From Pseudobacillus wudalianchiensis (GTDB lineage: Bacteria; Bacillota; Bacilli; Bacillales; Domibacillaceae), in NCBI RefSeq assembly GCF_001685015.1, contig NZ_MAYT01000030.1, positions 1-64,000 of the forward strand: a stretch of DNA of 64,000 bases, in the 5' to 3' direction. Of the stretch, positions 8,225 to 17,322 are shown piece after piece; the first letter of the stretch is position 1; every line of letters starts with the position of its first letter. The position numbers were made by a program, and so were the translations under genes. The notes beneath the pieces were generated by a model. It worked only from the letters and a program-made list of their open reading frames with translations. It searched no databases and was not told the DNA's origin.

Positions 8225-10807
8225 ATGGCCGATTTTGATTTGTCCGCTTATCTCGGGGTCTTCCTTGATGAAGTAGATGAACAACTGCAAATATTGGATT
8301 CGGAAATTTTAATTTTGGAAGAAAAACCGTCTGATACGCAAACGATCCAAAACATCTTTCGGGCCGCTCACACGTTGAAGGGATCATCTGCTTCGATGGG
8401 GTTTGAGAAAATGAAAGAGTTCACTCATCATTTAGAAAATGTGTTTGATCTGATCCGCAATCAGCTTCTGACTGTTACACCTGCTTTAGTAGATGTTATT
8501 TTTGAAAGCATCGACTTTATAAAGAGGTTAAAAGAAGCAATTGTTAACGGTAGTCTCGATAAGATGGACATTGTTCCGCATGTAGATAAGCTGCATCAAC
8601 TAAAGAGAGATGGTGAGCAGCCGCCGAAAAGAGAAGAAGTAACCCTTAAGTCAACAGGCAAGGTGCCAGTTAAATTAGATGACTATCAAAAGAATGTGAT
8701 TCAAAACGCTTATACATTTGGTCATAATGCCGTAGCTGTATCGGTTAGTCTCATGAAAGATACATTGATGAAAAATGTAAGAGCTTTGCTCGTTCATAAC
8801 AATTTAAGGGAAGCAGGAGAGATTATTGCTGCTTTTCCTCCTGTTGAAGAAATGGAAAAAGAAACAGATTTCACAGGAGAGATGACCTACATTCTTCTAA
8901 CCATGCAAACAAAGCAGGAAATCATCGATATTGTAAGTCAAGTATCAGATATTGAATCGGTGGATGTTGTAGAACTGGCAGAAGCAGATAATGACGCCCC
9001 TGCAAACGAAGCAGCAGATGCGAATGTAAAGGAAACGAAGGAGCCAGAAATTATTGAAAAGGAAAAACGCAGTTCTATCAAACAGAAAGTCCATCCGACT
9101 GTTCGGGTTGATGTAGATAGATTAGAACATCTGATGAACTTAGTGGGAGAACTAGTGATTGATCAAACGAGGTTAGTCGATGTTAGAAGCCGGCTGACAG
9201 AAAATGAAACGAGTCGTGAGGATGATATCGATACTTTAGATGAAGTGACTAACCATTTGAGCAGAGTCATTACTGAGCTTCAAGAAGGAATGATGAAGAC
9301 GAGAATGCTGCCGATTGAACAGTTGTTTAATCGTTTTCCACGAATGGTCCGGGATACTGCACAAAAATCAGAAAAAGAAATTGAGTTTATTATGGAAGGA
9401 AAAGAAACCGAATTAGATCGAAGTCTAATAGAAGAAATCAGTGACCCGATTATTCATTTGTTGCGGAATTCTATTGACCACGGGATCGAGGCACCAGAGG
9501 AAAGAGAAAAAATAGGCAAACCCCGTAAAGGAAAAATTGTTTTACGAGCAGCCCACGAAGAAAATCATATTGTCATTTCCATAAAGGATGACGGTAAAGG
9601 AATTGATCCGCAAAAGGTTAAAGAATCAGCTATAAAGCGAGGGAGCATTTCGGAAGAAGAAGCTAGCAAGCTGACAGATAAGGAGTTAATTTTTCTTATT
9701 TTTAAATCTGGTGTATCCACCGCTGAGAAAATTACTGACATATCAGGCCGGGGCGTCGGAATGGATATTGTTCGTGCCCATATAGAAAATTTGAATGGCC
9801 TTATTGATATTGAATCTACTGTGGGAGAAGGCACAATTTTCACAGTTAAGCTGCCGCTCACTTTAGCGATTATTAGTTCCCTTCTCGTAAAATTTGGAGC
9901 TAAGACATTTGCTATCCCATTAGTTAATGTATTGGAGATTATTAGATTAAATACAGACGATATCCAAATCGTTAACAATAAAGAGGTAGGGCTTGTTAGG
10001 GGAAGAGTTCTTCCACTCGTAAGGATGAAGGAGAGACTTCAAATTGAGGATGATGAATCTATCCCTAAGCACAAGCATAGAGAGTTTGTCATAGTTGTAG
10101 GAATAGCAGACAAAAGAATTGGCTTAATTGCTGATAAAACATTGGGAAATCAAGAAATTGTCATTAAATCACTTGGCAAGTACGTTGGTTCTCCTCCATA
10201 TATAGCCGGAGCTACAATCATGGGAGATGGGAGTGTAGCGTTAATATTGGACGTATCTTCTGTTGTTCGAGAAGAAGGAGCACAGCTTTTAGAAAATGTT
10301 GAGATCAATAGAAAGAAAGAATTAAAAGAAGAACAGCAATTTGTTACATTTAAGCTGGATACGGAGGAATACGGGCTTGAAATCCAGAGAGCTAAGGATA
10401 TTGTGTCCGTACCTAATATTACAAAGGTAGTGAATACATCTGACGATTTACTCGGAATTATTAATTTGCGTGGAACGATGCTTCCAGTTGTAGATTTACG
10501 AAAAAGGTTTCATTTAGAAGTAAAAGAAATCACGCAAAAATCGAGAATCATTGTAGTCGAAAATGAAGGAGAAGATGTTGGATTCCTTGTAGATGAAGTG
10601 ACTCAGGTATTAAAGACAAACCATCATCAAATTGAACACCCTCCAGCAGGCAGTCAATATAATCATTCTGATTTAATTAAGGGAATTAGCAAGGATGGAA
10701 ATCGAGTAGTCATTCTGCTGGACTTTGATAAGATTATTCATTCAACGGATATACAGCCTATCCAACAGCCATTTAACAATGAAGAACCTATTTTAAAAGC
10801 CAATTAA
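8225..10807 (+). CDS. cheA: CheA-type histidine kinase with an additional C-terminal CheW domain
   Basis: Domains in order: HPt P1 with phospho-acceptor His49 (RAAHTLKGSSASMGF), a P2-like response-regulator docking domain (about 155-265), P3 dimerisation (RLEHLMNLVGELV), P4 ATPase (LRNSIDHGIEAPEERE, DDGKGIDPQKV, ISGRGVGMDIV), P5 CheW-like, and then a second complete CheW domain (about 700-835: LLGIINLRGTMLPVVDLRKRF). An upstream in-frame ATG at 8204 would place the AAGGAGGGGGG site inside the coding sequence, so ATG 8225 is chosen (860 residues). The kinase would phosphorylate CheB and perhaps a CheY encoded elsewhere; no CheY gene is present in the locus. The fused CheW may bind receptors directly. 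Confidence 0.93.
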   Translation: MADFDLSAYLGVFLDEVDEQLQILDSEILILEEKPSDTQTIQNIFRAAHTLKGSSASMGFEKMKEFTHHLENVFDLIRNQLLTVTPALVDVIFESIDFIKRLKEAIVNGSLDKMDIVPHVDKLHQLKRDGEQPPKREEVTLKSTGKVPVKLDDYQKNVIQNAYTFGHNAVAVSVSLMKDTLMKNVRALLVHNNLREAGEIIAAFPPVEEMEKETDFTGEMTYILLTMQTKQEIIDIVSQVSDIESVDVVELAEADNDAPANEAADANVKETKEPEIIEKEKRSSIKQKVHPTVRVDVDRLEHLMNLVGELVIDQTRLVDVRSRLTENETSREDDIDTLDEVTNHLSRVITELQEGMMKTRMLPIEQLFNRFPRMVRDTAQKSEKEIEFIMEGKETELDRSLIEEISDPIIHLLRNSIDHGIEAPEEREKIGKPRKGKIVLRAAHEENHIVISIKDDGKGIDPQKVKESAIKRGSISEEEASKLTDKELIFLIFKSGVSTAEKITDISGRGVGMDIVRAHIENLNGLIDIESTVGEGTIFTVKLPLTLAIISSLLVKFGAKTFAIPLVNVLEIIRLNTDDIQIVNNKEVGLVRGRVLPLVRMKERLQIEDDESIPKHKHREFVIVVGIADKRIGLIADKTLGNQEIVIKSLGKYVGSPPYIAGATIMGDGSVALILDVSSVVREEGAQLLENVEINRKKELKEEQQFVTFKLDTEEYGLEIQRAKDIVSVPNITKVVNTSDDLLGIINLRGTMLPVVDLRKRFHLEVKEITQKSRIIVVENEGEDVGFLVDEVTQVLKTNHHQIEHPPAGSQYNHSDLIKGISKDGNRVVILLDFDKIIHSTDIQPIQQPFNNEEPILKAN

Positions 10808-10831
10808 CAAATATACTAGGAGGGTTTCATA

Positions 10832-13800
10832 ATGAGTTTTTTTAGAAAAACAAACTACCAAATGGAACAAATTTTAATGAATTCTTCAAATTTTGATCAC
10901 GACTTATTGAATCTTGCTACTGCACTTAGCCAGCTAACGGCCGGCAACCAGCAGCAGTCGGCATCTTTAGAAAAGGCCGAGACTGTGATAGCTAGCCTGT
11001 TAAAATCCATCAATGGGGTGATCATTAATGCTGAAAGGCTGCGAGAATCGACGAGCAAGTCATTTGTTACCTTAGAAGGTATTTTAACGGCTATTACAGG
11101 GCTTGATCAAAATATACAAAGTAGTTCACTATCTGTAGAAGAAGTGACGGCAGCGATGGAAGAGATGGCTAGCCAAATAAGAGGAGTAGCTCAAAACTCC
11201 GATCAATTAACTGTATCTGCAAAAGGAGCAACTGATGCAATTCAGGAAATGGCGGCATCCATCCAACAAGTTTCCGGCAACGCTCACAGTACGACTAAAT
11301 CAGTAGAGAGCATTTCGACAGCGATGGAACAAATGAGCAAGTCAATTGCTGGAGTAGCAGAAAATGCTAGTAGCTTAACGATTTCTGCAAAAGAAACAAG
11401 TGATTCTATTCAAGAGTTAGCAGCATCGATTCAACAGGTTGCTGGCAACACGGAAAGGACAGCAGCATCTGTCGAACAAATTTCTGCTTCGATCGAGCAA
11501 ATGGCCGTATCCATTAAGGGAGTATCAGTGAACGCTGAAAGTTTAACAGCCTCTGCTCAAGAAACGAACAGTGCGATTCAAGAAATGGCTGCTTCGATCG
11601 AGCAAGTGGCTGGCAATGCGCAAAGTGCCTCAAGGTCAGTAGAGGAAGTATCCGCTGCCATTGAAGAAATGGCTGCTTCGATTGAGCAAGTGGCTGGCAA
11701 CGCCGAAAGTCTAACATTATCAGCAAAAGAGACAAACGATGGGGTCCAAGAAATGGCCGCTTCCATTGAACAAGTTGCCAAGAATGCTCAAAGCACTTCG
11801 GGGTCAGTGGAGGAAGTATCTGCTGCTATCGAAGAGATGGGAAGCCAAATTAAAGGTGTTGCCCAAAATGGAGAAGTATTGGCTGTATCGGTAGAATCAA
11901 CAGGATCAGCTATTCAAGAAATGGCTGCATCGATTCAGCAAGTAGCCGGCAATGCCGAGAGCACGGCTGGATCGGTTGAACAAGTGTCCTCTGCGGTTGA
12001 AGAGATCGGTAACTCAATTAAAAATGTAGCGCAAAACGCTGAAAACCTCACGCATTCCGCTGTTGAAGTGAACGGTGCAGTCCAGGAGATGTCCGTTTCT
12101 ATTGAACAAGTAGCCGGCAATGCCCGCAGCACTTCGATGTCTGTAGAAGAAGTATCCGCGGCCATTGAAGAAATGGGCAGTCAAGTTAAGGGTGTGGCTG
12201 ACAATGCGGAAAGCTTGAACCATTCGACTAGTGAAGTAGCGGCCGCGATTCAGGAAATGGCGGCATCCATTCAGCAGGTAGCAGGAAATGCCCAAAGCAC
12301 AGCCAGCTCGGTAGAACAAGTATCCGCATCGATTGAGCAAATAGGTAAATCTGTTAAAGGTGTTTCCACAAATGCCACGAGCTTAACCGCTTCTGCGGAA
12401 GAGACAAGTAAAGCCATTCAGGAAATGGCGGCATCGATTGAACAAGTGGCAGGCAATGCAGCAAATGTAAATCAATTGACGATGACAGTTGCTAAAGATG
12501 CGGAGGATGGAAAAGAGGCTGTGCTTCAATCTGTCGATGGGATGAAAGAAATTGGAGAAGTCGTGCAGCAGGCTTCCACTGTAATGCAAAGCCTTGGCAA
12601 AAGTTCAAATGAGATTGGCAGCATTATTGAGGTTATTGATGATATCGCAGAACAAACGAATTTGCTGGCCTTAAATGCAGCGATCGAGGCAGCACGGGCT
12701 GGTGAACATGGAAAAGGATTTAGTGTCGTGGCTGATGAAGTCCGGAAGCTGGCAGAAAGAACTGCTTCAGCTACAAAAGAAATTGCTGGTCTCATTAAAG
12801 GTATTCAAGCAGAAACCACTGATGCAATTAAAGCGATTGAAGTTGGTGAGCAAAAAGTAGATCAAGGATACAAGCTTTCTGATAAGGCAAATGAGGCTAT
12901 CAATAAGATAGTAACAGGCGTAGAAAGCATCACCTCTGAAATTTCTCAAGTAACGACTGCCACAACGCAACAGACTGTACAAGCTAAAGATGTAGTAAAA
13001 GCAGTCGAGAATGTTACTCTCCAGGCCGAGCAGGTTGCACAGGCAACAGTTGAGCAGACGGCTGGTATTGAGGAAATTATTAAAGGAGTTATCAGCGCGA
13101 GAGAACAGGTACGACAAATCACAGAAGCTACAGCTGAACAATCAGAGCAGTCTCAACTCATCGTAAGCTCCGTAGAAAATATGACAACACAGACTGAGCT
13201 AGTAGCACAGGCTGTGAAGGAACAGGCTGCAGGAGTAGAGGAAATTGTAAAAGGTGTGACTAATGCCCGTGAACAAGCGAGACAAATCACAACAGCTACA
13301 GGAGAACAAGCAAGACAAGCTGCCGATATTGTCCAATCTGCACTGAATGTCACTAATCAAGCAGAAATGGTAACAAATGCAACGAAAGAGCAAACAGTAG
13401 CGGTAGAAGAAGTGATCTTAGGCATTCGAAGTGCTCGAGAGCAAGTGAAGCAAATTACAACGGCTACAGGAGAGCAAGCGAAGCAAGCACAAGGCATAAT
13501 TAATGAAGTAGTCGGCATGGTGGAACAAACAAGACAAGTGACTGAATCCATGAAAGAGCAAGCGGCTGGTGTGGAAGATATTATAAAGAGTGTAATGAAT
13601 GCCCGTGAACAGGTAGTCCAAATTACAACTGGCACTCAGGAACAAACAAAGCAAATGAGCTATATCGTTAAAGCAATGGAAAATGTGACGAATCAAGCTG
13701 AACAAGTAGATGAGGCTACGGAAGAGCAAAAGGCAAGTGCCCGCGAAATTATTAAAGGTGTTGTCAATGCCCGCGAACAAGTCCGCCAGATTACAGTAGC

Positions 13801-14554
13801 GGCAGAAGAACAAGCAAAACAAGCACAAGAAGTTGTCCGGGCGGTCGCCGACGTAGCGAATCAATCAAGCCAAGTAACAGAAGCTGTACGTGAGCAAGCT
13901 GTTGGTGCAGAGGAAATTATTAAAGGAGTAGCCGATGCCCGCGAACAAGTGCAACAGGTTGCAACCGCCGTCGCAGAACAAGCGAAGCAGGCAAAAGTAA
14001 TCGTCGAAGCTGTTCAAAATGTGACAAACCAAGCGGAGTTAGTGACAAATGCGACGATCAAGCAAACAGATGGAGCGAAAAATATAGCAGATGAAGCAAG
14101 AAACGCAGGAGAACAGTTAACACAAGTAACACAAGCAATAGAAGAACAAGCAAATCAATCCAGCAGCATCATTCAGGCGGCTAGTGAGGTAACGGAGCAG
14201 GCTGCTATGGTCACTCAAGCAACGAAAGAGCAATTAGCGGCCGTGGAAGAAGTGGTTATGAGCATGACAAATATAAGAAATCAGATGGCCAATGTAACGA
14301 GCGCAACAAAAGGCTTAACTTCTGAAACTGGGGAAGTCGTGAATCTTATCAAATCAGTAAAAACACAGACGGAGGAAGTAAAAACAGCTACATCCATCCA
14401 AGCAGATGAGTTGGAAAACATTCAAAATTCGATTAAAGAAACGGCTGGGGTTTTTGGAAGGAACGGTCTGGACCTTGAACGCATTAAAAGTGTTACAGAA
14501 AGTCTGAGAGGTCAAAAAGATCAGTTCCAGCGTCTTCTTCAACCAAGCAGATAA
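10832..14554 (+). CDS. Giant soluble chemoreceptor with mirror-symmetric repeat arms
   Basis: A 1240-residue methyl-accepting chemotaxis-type protein without membrane segment, signal peptide or recognisable ligand domain. The conserved tip ([19 protein letters not shown], residues 607-625, then [19 protein letters not shown]) is flanked by repeat arms. Residues 101-548 are exactly eight 56-residue units (consensus core [16 protein letters not shown]). Residues 705-1152 are eight more with a different consensus ([14 protein letters not shown]). Fifty-six residues are eight heptads, so the protein should fold as one antiparallel helical hairpin. The tip at about 626 is the exact midpoint of the two arms. 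Residues 1-100 and 1153-1240 are less repetitive and may sense or anchor. The ribosome binding site is AGGAGG. Partner genes cheA, cheW, cheR and cheB flank it. Confidence 0.93.
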   Translation: MSFFRKTNYQMEQILMNSSNFDHDLLNLATALSQLTAGNQQQSASLEKAETVIASLLKSINGVIINAERLRESTSKSFVTLEGILTAITGLDQNIQSSSLSVEEVTAAMEEMASQIRGVAQNSDQLTVSAKGATDAIQEMAASIQQVSGNAHSTTKSVESISTAMEQMSKSIAGVAENASSLTISAKETSDSIQELAASIQQVAGNTERTAASVEQISASIEQMAVSIKGVSVNAESLTASAQETNSAIQEMAASIEQVAGNAQSASRSVEEVSAAIEEMAASIEQVAGNAESLTLSAKETNDGVQEMAASIEQVAKNAQSTSGSVEEVSAAIEEMGSQIKGVAQNGEVLAVSVESTGSAIQEMAASIQQVAGNAESTAGSVEQVSSAVEEIGNSIKNVAQNAENLTHSAVEVNGAVQEMSVSIEQVAGNARSTSMSVEEVSAAIEEMGSQVKGVADNAESLNHSTSEVAAAIQEMAASIQQVAGNAQSTASSVEQVSASIEQIGKSVKGVSTNATSLTASAEETSKAIQEMAASIEQVAGNAANVNQLTMTVAKDAEDGKEAVLQSVDGMKEIGEVVQQASTVMQSLGKSSNEIGSIIEVIDDIAEQTNLLALNAAIEAARAGEHGKGFSVVADEVRKLAERTASATKEIAGLIKGIQAETTDAIKAIEVGEQKVDQGYKLSDKANEAINKIVTGVESITSEISQVTTATTQQTVQAKDVVKAVENVTLQAEQVAQATVEQTAGIEEIIKGVISAREQVRQITEATAEQSEQSQLIVSSVENMTTQTELVAQAVKEQAAGVEEIVKGVTNAREQARQITTATGEQARQAADIVQSALNVTNQAEMVTNATKEQTVAVEEVILGIRSAREQVKQITTATGEQAKQAQGIINEVVGMVEQTRQVTESMKEQAAGVEDIIKSVMNAREQVVQITTGTQEQTKQMSYIVKAMENVTNQAEQVDEATEEQKASAREIIKGVVNAREQVRQITVAAEEQAKQAQEVVRAVADVANQSSQVTEAVREQAVGAEEIIKGVADAREQVQQVATAVAEQAKQAKVIVEAVQNVTNQAELVTNATIKQTDGAKNIADEARNAGEQLTQVTQAIEEQANQSSSIIQAASEVTEQAAMVTQATKEQLAAVEEVVMSMTNIRNQMANVTSATKGLTSETGEVVNLIKSVKTQTEEVKTATSIQADELENIQNSIKETAGVFGRNGLDLERIKSVTESLRGQKDQFQRLLQPSR
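11132..12475 (+). repeat. Eight tandem 168-bp coding repeats, N-terminal arm
   Basis: Codons 101-548 of the receptor gene consist of eight 168-bp units in direct tandem, each beginning with a Ser-Val-Glu codon set (SVEEV, SVESI or SVEQI/V). A half-period of 84 bp (28 residues, four heptads) is also visible in units 4-5. The copies have diverged at third positions and some residues, so expansion is not brand new. Such repeats can recombine and change copy number. Confidence 0.88.
12944..14287 (+). repeat. Eight tandem 168-bp coding repeats, C-terminal arm
   Basis: Codons 705-1152 form eight further 168-bp units, each starting with a motif of the type QITTATxEQ and containing VENVTNQAE and GVEEIIKGVxNAREQ. 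The period and the number of units equal those of the N-terminal arm although the sequence is different, as required if each unit packs against its counterpart in an antiparallel coiled coil. Confidence 0.88.
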
Positions 14555-14560
14555 TAGCAT

Positions 14561-14599
14561 GGAAAGCCGTTGAACAAAGAGGTCAACGGCTTCTTTTTC
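14561..14599 (+). terminator. Terminator or attenuator between the receptor gene and cheR
   Basis: GAAAGCCGTTGA pairs with TCAACGGCTTC and is followed by TTTTTC. It lies seven bases after the receptor stop. It may reduce transcription of cheR and later genes relative to the abundant structural proteins upstream. Confidence 0.75.
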
Positions 14600-14655
14600 A
14601 CAGTGAACGTATACACAACAGTGAGAAAAATATAAGCAACAAGGGGACTGAGAAT

Positions 14656-15498
14656 ATGGAAAGTTTTGCACTTAAGCAACTGACGCAAATGGTTTATGAG
14701 TATTGCGGTCTTAATTATCAAACGAATAGTGCCTCATTAGAAACAAAAATTGCAGGAAGACTTCAACAGTTACACGTCTCTGTCTGGGAATATATCCGTC
14801 TGCTTGAACAATCGACAGCAGAGTGGGACGTTTTAGTAGAGCTGCTCACTATAAATGAAACGTATTTTTATCGGGAGGACAAGCAGCTGGCTGTCTATCA
14901 AAACGAAGTGCTTCCAGAATTGATTGCCCAAAACCCCGATCGTACTTTACAGGTTTGGAGTGCGGCCTGTTCATCAGGAGAGGAACCTTATTCCTTGGCG
15001 ATCACTACTATAGATTCGGGGCTTTGCCCGCCACAAAAGGTTGCTATTAAGGGGACGGATATTAATAAAAAGGTGTTACAGGCAGCTGCAAGCGGTATTT
15101 ATAATAAACAATCATTGTCTTTTAGAAGAATACCTGATCGCTGGCTGAAACATTATTTTATCGAACAACCAGATGCCTTCCGCGTAATAGAGCCAGTGAA
15201 AAGCATGGTAGCTTTTGAGCAGTTAAATTTACTTGACTCATTTAAAATGGGCAATCTTCGGCAGCAATACGATGTTATTTTTTGCCGTAATGTACTAATC
15301 TATTTTGATTCAGAAACGATTAAGAAAGTCGCCAGCTATTTTTACCAGGCATTGAAGGGGGGAGGGTACCTGTTTTTAGGACATGCGGAGAATATCTCAA
15401 CTATGGGGATAGGGTTCCAGACGATGAGCAAAAATGGAACTTTTTATTACAGAAAGGAGTCAGCCGATGGACAAGCGAATTGGTGTAATGATCGTTGA
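14656..15498 (+). CDS. cheR: CheR chemoreceptor glutamate methyltransferase
   Basis: This 280-residue S-adenosylmethionine-dependent methyltransferase esterifies receptor glutamates. An N-terminal helical CheR_N domain (residues 1-65) is followed by the catalytic domain with NETYFYRE, the SAM-binding VWSAACSSGEEPYSLAI and the late motif DVIFCRNVLIYFD. The start is ATG behind AAGGGGACTG. Its 3' end overlaps cheB by 32 bases in another frame, so the two adaptation enzymes are translationally coupled. The presence of both indicates that the giant receptor or other receptors undergo methylation-based adaptation. Confidence 0.94.
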   Translation: MESFALKQLTQMVYEYCGLNYQTNSASLETKIAGRLQQLHVSVWEYIRLLEQSTAEWDVLVELLTINETYFYREDKQLAVYQNEVLPELIAQNPDRTLQVWSAACSSGEEPYSLAITTIDSGLCPPQKVAIKGTDINKKVLQAAASGIYNKQSLSFRRIPDRWLKHYFIEQPDAFRVIEPVKSMVAFEQLNLLDSFKMGNLRQQYDVIFCRNVLIYFDSETIKKVASYFYQALKGGGYLFLGHAENISTMGIGFQTMSKNGTFYYRKESADGQANWCNDR

Positions 15499-16516
15499 TG
15501 ATTCAGCGTTTATGAGAAAAACAATCAGTGACATGGTTGAAGCCAGCTCAGAATTATATGTAGCTGGCAAAGCAAGAAATGGCTTGGACGCGCTTGAAAA
15601 AATAAAACGGTTGAAACCAGATGTTGTCACGCTTGATATCGAGATGCCGAAATTAGACGGACTAGATACGTTGAGAAGAATGATGGAAGAGTGCCCGACG
15701 CCTGTTATGATGATAAGCAATGGAGCAGAATCGACACTGGAAGCCTTTGACATAGGGGCCGTAGACTTCGTTGTGAAGGAAGACTTAGTGAAAGAGGTAG
15801 AAGGGGGGAAGTTAATCAATTTTCATCAAAGAATCACAGCAGCTGCCAATGCAAAGCTCCCTGTTTCTTCTGTTACGAGTGAAAGTAAAAAAGAGGAGAG
15901 GCAAGTGGAGTTGGCAAAGGAGAAGGAAGCATTCAGGCAAAAGCAAAAAATGAGCATGATTGTCATTGGAAGCTCAACAGGAGGTCCTGCTGCTCTTCAA
16001 AAAATACTTACCCGTTTCCCTGAAGATTTTCCTCTGCCTATACTCATTATTCAGCACATGCCACCAGGGTTTACAAAACCGTTAGCCGAGCGGTTCAATA
16101 GTTTATGCCATATTTGTGTGAAGGAAGCGGAGCATAATGAAAAGATGGAACCCGGCACTGCTTATGTGGCGCCAGCTGGTTTGCAGACGGCCGTACAGGA
16201 AATCGAAGGACACTACCAAATTAAATTGAAAATATCCGCTCCAGTTGAAACGTTGTATAAACCGTCAGTAGATGTAGCATTGCTCTCTATTGCACCTATT
16301 GTAAAAGACAAATTGCTCGCTGTGATCTTAACCGGCATGGGGGACGATGGGTTAAGAGGGTGCAAGAGAGTCAAGCAAGCAGGAGGCACTGTGTTATCTG
16401 AGTCAGAAGAAACGTGCATCGTGTATGGAATGCCAAAGGTAGTGTATGAAGCTGGTCTAGCAGACAAGCAAATTCCTCTGTATGACGTATACGACCAAAT
16501 GATAGATTATTTATAA
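15467..16516 (+). CDS. cheB: CheB chemoreceptor methylesterase/deamidase, response regulator
   Basis: An N-terminal receiver domain (phospho-acceptor Asp57 in VVTLDIEMPKLDG; acidic pair VDDSAF) precedes a C-terminal methylesterase domain with the Ser nucleophile region VIGSSTGGPAALQ, the His region QHMPPGFTKPLAERF and the Asp region LTGMGDDGLRG. CheA phosphorylation activates demethylation of receptors. An earlier in-frame ATG at 15434 is rejected because AAAGGAG stands seven bases before the ATG at 15467; this gives 349 residues. It overlaps the end of cheR. Confidence 0.94.
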   Translation: MDKRIGVMIVDDSAFMRKTISDMVEASSELYVAGKARNGLDALEKIKRLKPDVVTLDIEMPKLDGLDTLRRMMEECPTPVMMISNGAESTLEAFDIGAVDFVVKEDLVKEVEGGKLINFHQRITAAANAKLPVSSVTSESKKEERQVELAKEKEAFRQKQKMSMIVIGSSTGGPAALQKILTRFPEDFPLPILIIQHMPPGFTKPLAERFNSLCHICVKEAEHNEKMEPGTAYVAPAGLQTAVQEIEGHYQIKLKISAPVETLYKPSVDVALLSIAPIVKDKLLAVILTGMGDDGLRGCKRVKQAGGTVLSESEETCIVYGMPKVVYEAGLADKQIPLYDVYDQMIDYL

Positions 16517-16540
16517 TCTCCTCAGAAAAGGTGGATGATA

Positions 16541-16933
16541 GTGAAATTCATTAGTAAACGGATTAAAACGAAAGAAGATATTTTTAGCGCAATGACTGTA
16601 ACAGAAGAACTAGCGAACGAGCAAGAGTTTTCTATCCATGATGTGATCAAGATGAGGCTGGCAACAGAGGAAGCCTGCACTAATTCGTATGAATATTGTC
16701 GAGCGAAAGGCATGTCTTATTTTCTGATTAAATGGAGTGCCACGCCTTCTTTGATCGAAATTACCGTGAGACAAAAAGGCAAAGCATCATTTCCTCTGAT
16801 TGAACAAGCAGATGTAAATACCGGTTTACGGGGCCGCGGAATTGCCTTAATGGTCCATCTCATGGATAAAGTTGAAATTAGAAGAAGAAAAAATTGTGTT
16901 GAATTATATATGAATAAATGGAAAGGTGAATAG
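16541..16933 (+). CDS. RsbW-like anti-sigma/serine kinase-type ATPase protein
   Basis: This 130-residue GHKL (HATPase_c_2) protein resembles RsbW/SpoIIAB partner-switching kinases. The N box is present (RLATEEACTNSYEY), and a G2-like loop occurs at NTGLRGRGIALMVHLM. The usual G1 Asp (DxGxGF) is replaced by RQKGKASF, so ATP binding or kinase activity may be altered. GTG 16541 is preferred over ATG 16535 because the AAAGGTGG site directly abuts the latter. It is followed two bases later by an RsbV-like gene, the classical pairing, but no sigma factor gene follows. Its target may be a protein of this signalling locus. Confidence 0.82.
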   Translation: MKFISKRIKTKEDIFSAMTVTEELANEQEFSIHDVIKMRLATEEACTNSYEYCRAKGMSYFLIKWSATPSLIEITVRQKGKASFPLIEQADVNTGLRGRGIALMVHLMDKVEIRRRKNCVELYMNKWKGE

Positions 16934-16935
16934 TT

Positions 16936-17271
16936 ATGCAGATCTATCAGAGGAGCCGAGTTACTATTTTAGACATAAAGTCTGAAATAACCATTAAAAA
17001 CAGTGACCTATTTAGAACAACTATGCAGCGTTTGCTTAATCACCCAAGCCTCCATTTAATTTTAAATTTAGAACATGTGACATACTTAAATAGCTCTGCG
17101 CTCGGTATTATTGCCGATATAGCAATAAAAGCAAAGGAAGCAGAGAAAGAATTAGTTATTACGGGTATTCAGTCTCCGATGAATGAAATTTTTGAAGTAG
17201 TGAAATTTGATACCTTCATGAAAATTTTTTCTACAGCGGAAGAGGCCATAGACTACTTTGAACAACACTAA
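16936..17271 (+). CDS. RsbV-like STAS-domain anti-sigma factor antagonist
   Basis: The whole 111-residue protein is one STAS domain. The segment ILNLEHVTYLNSSALGIIADI corresponds to the phosphorylation loop of RsbV/SpoIIAA (consensus D-S-S/T-G-L-G), with the Asp replaced by Asn and the acceptor Ser kept. In known systems the unphosphorylated form binds the RsbW-type kinase and the PP2C phosphatase removes the phosphate. Both partners are encoded on either side here, so a three-protein partner switch is the natural reading. Confidence 0.85.
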   Translation: MQIYQRSRVTILDIKSEITIKNSDLFRTTMQRLLNHPSLHLILNLEHVTYLNSSALGIIADIAIKAKEAEKELVITGIQSPMNEIFEVVKFDTFMKIFSTAEEAIDYFEQH

Positions 17272-17322
17272 ACGGCCATATTTTAATGATGCTCGCTAAT
17301 CAAAAAATGACGAAATGGGGAG

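Noticed and set aside
11514-13864. Several long open frames on the minus strand inside the giant receptor gene
   Set aside because: They are antisense shadows of the repetitive, Ala/Ser/Glu-rich coding sequence. They repeat with the same 168-bp period and lack ribosome binding sites.
11132-14287. Tandem 168-bp periodicity considered as a CRISPR array or satellite DNA
   Set aside because: The units are coding throughout, keep the reading frame and show heptad periodicity; there are no spacers or palindromic repeats.
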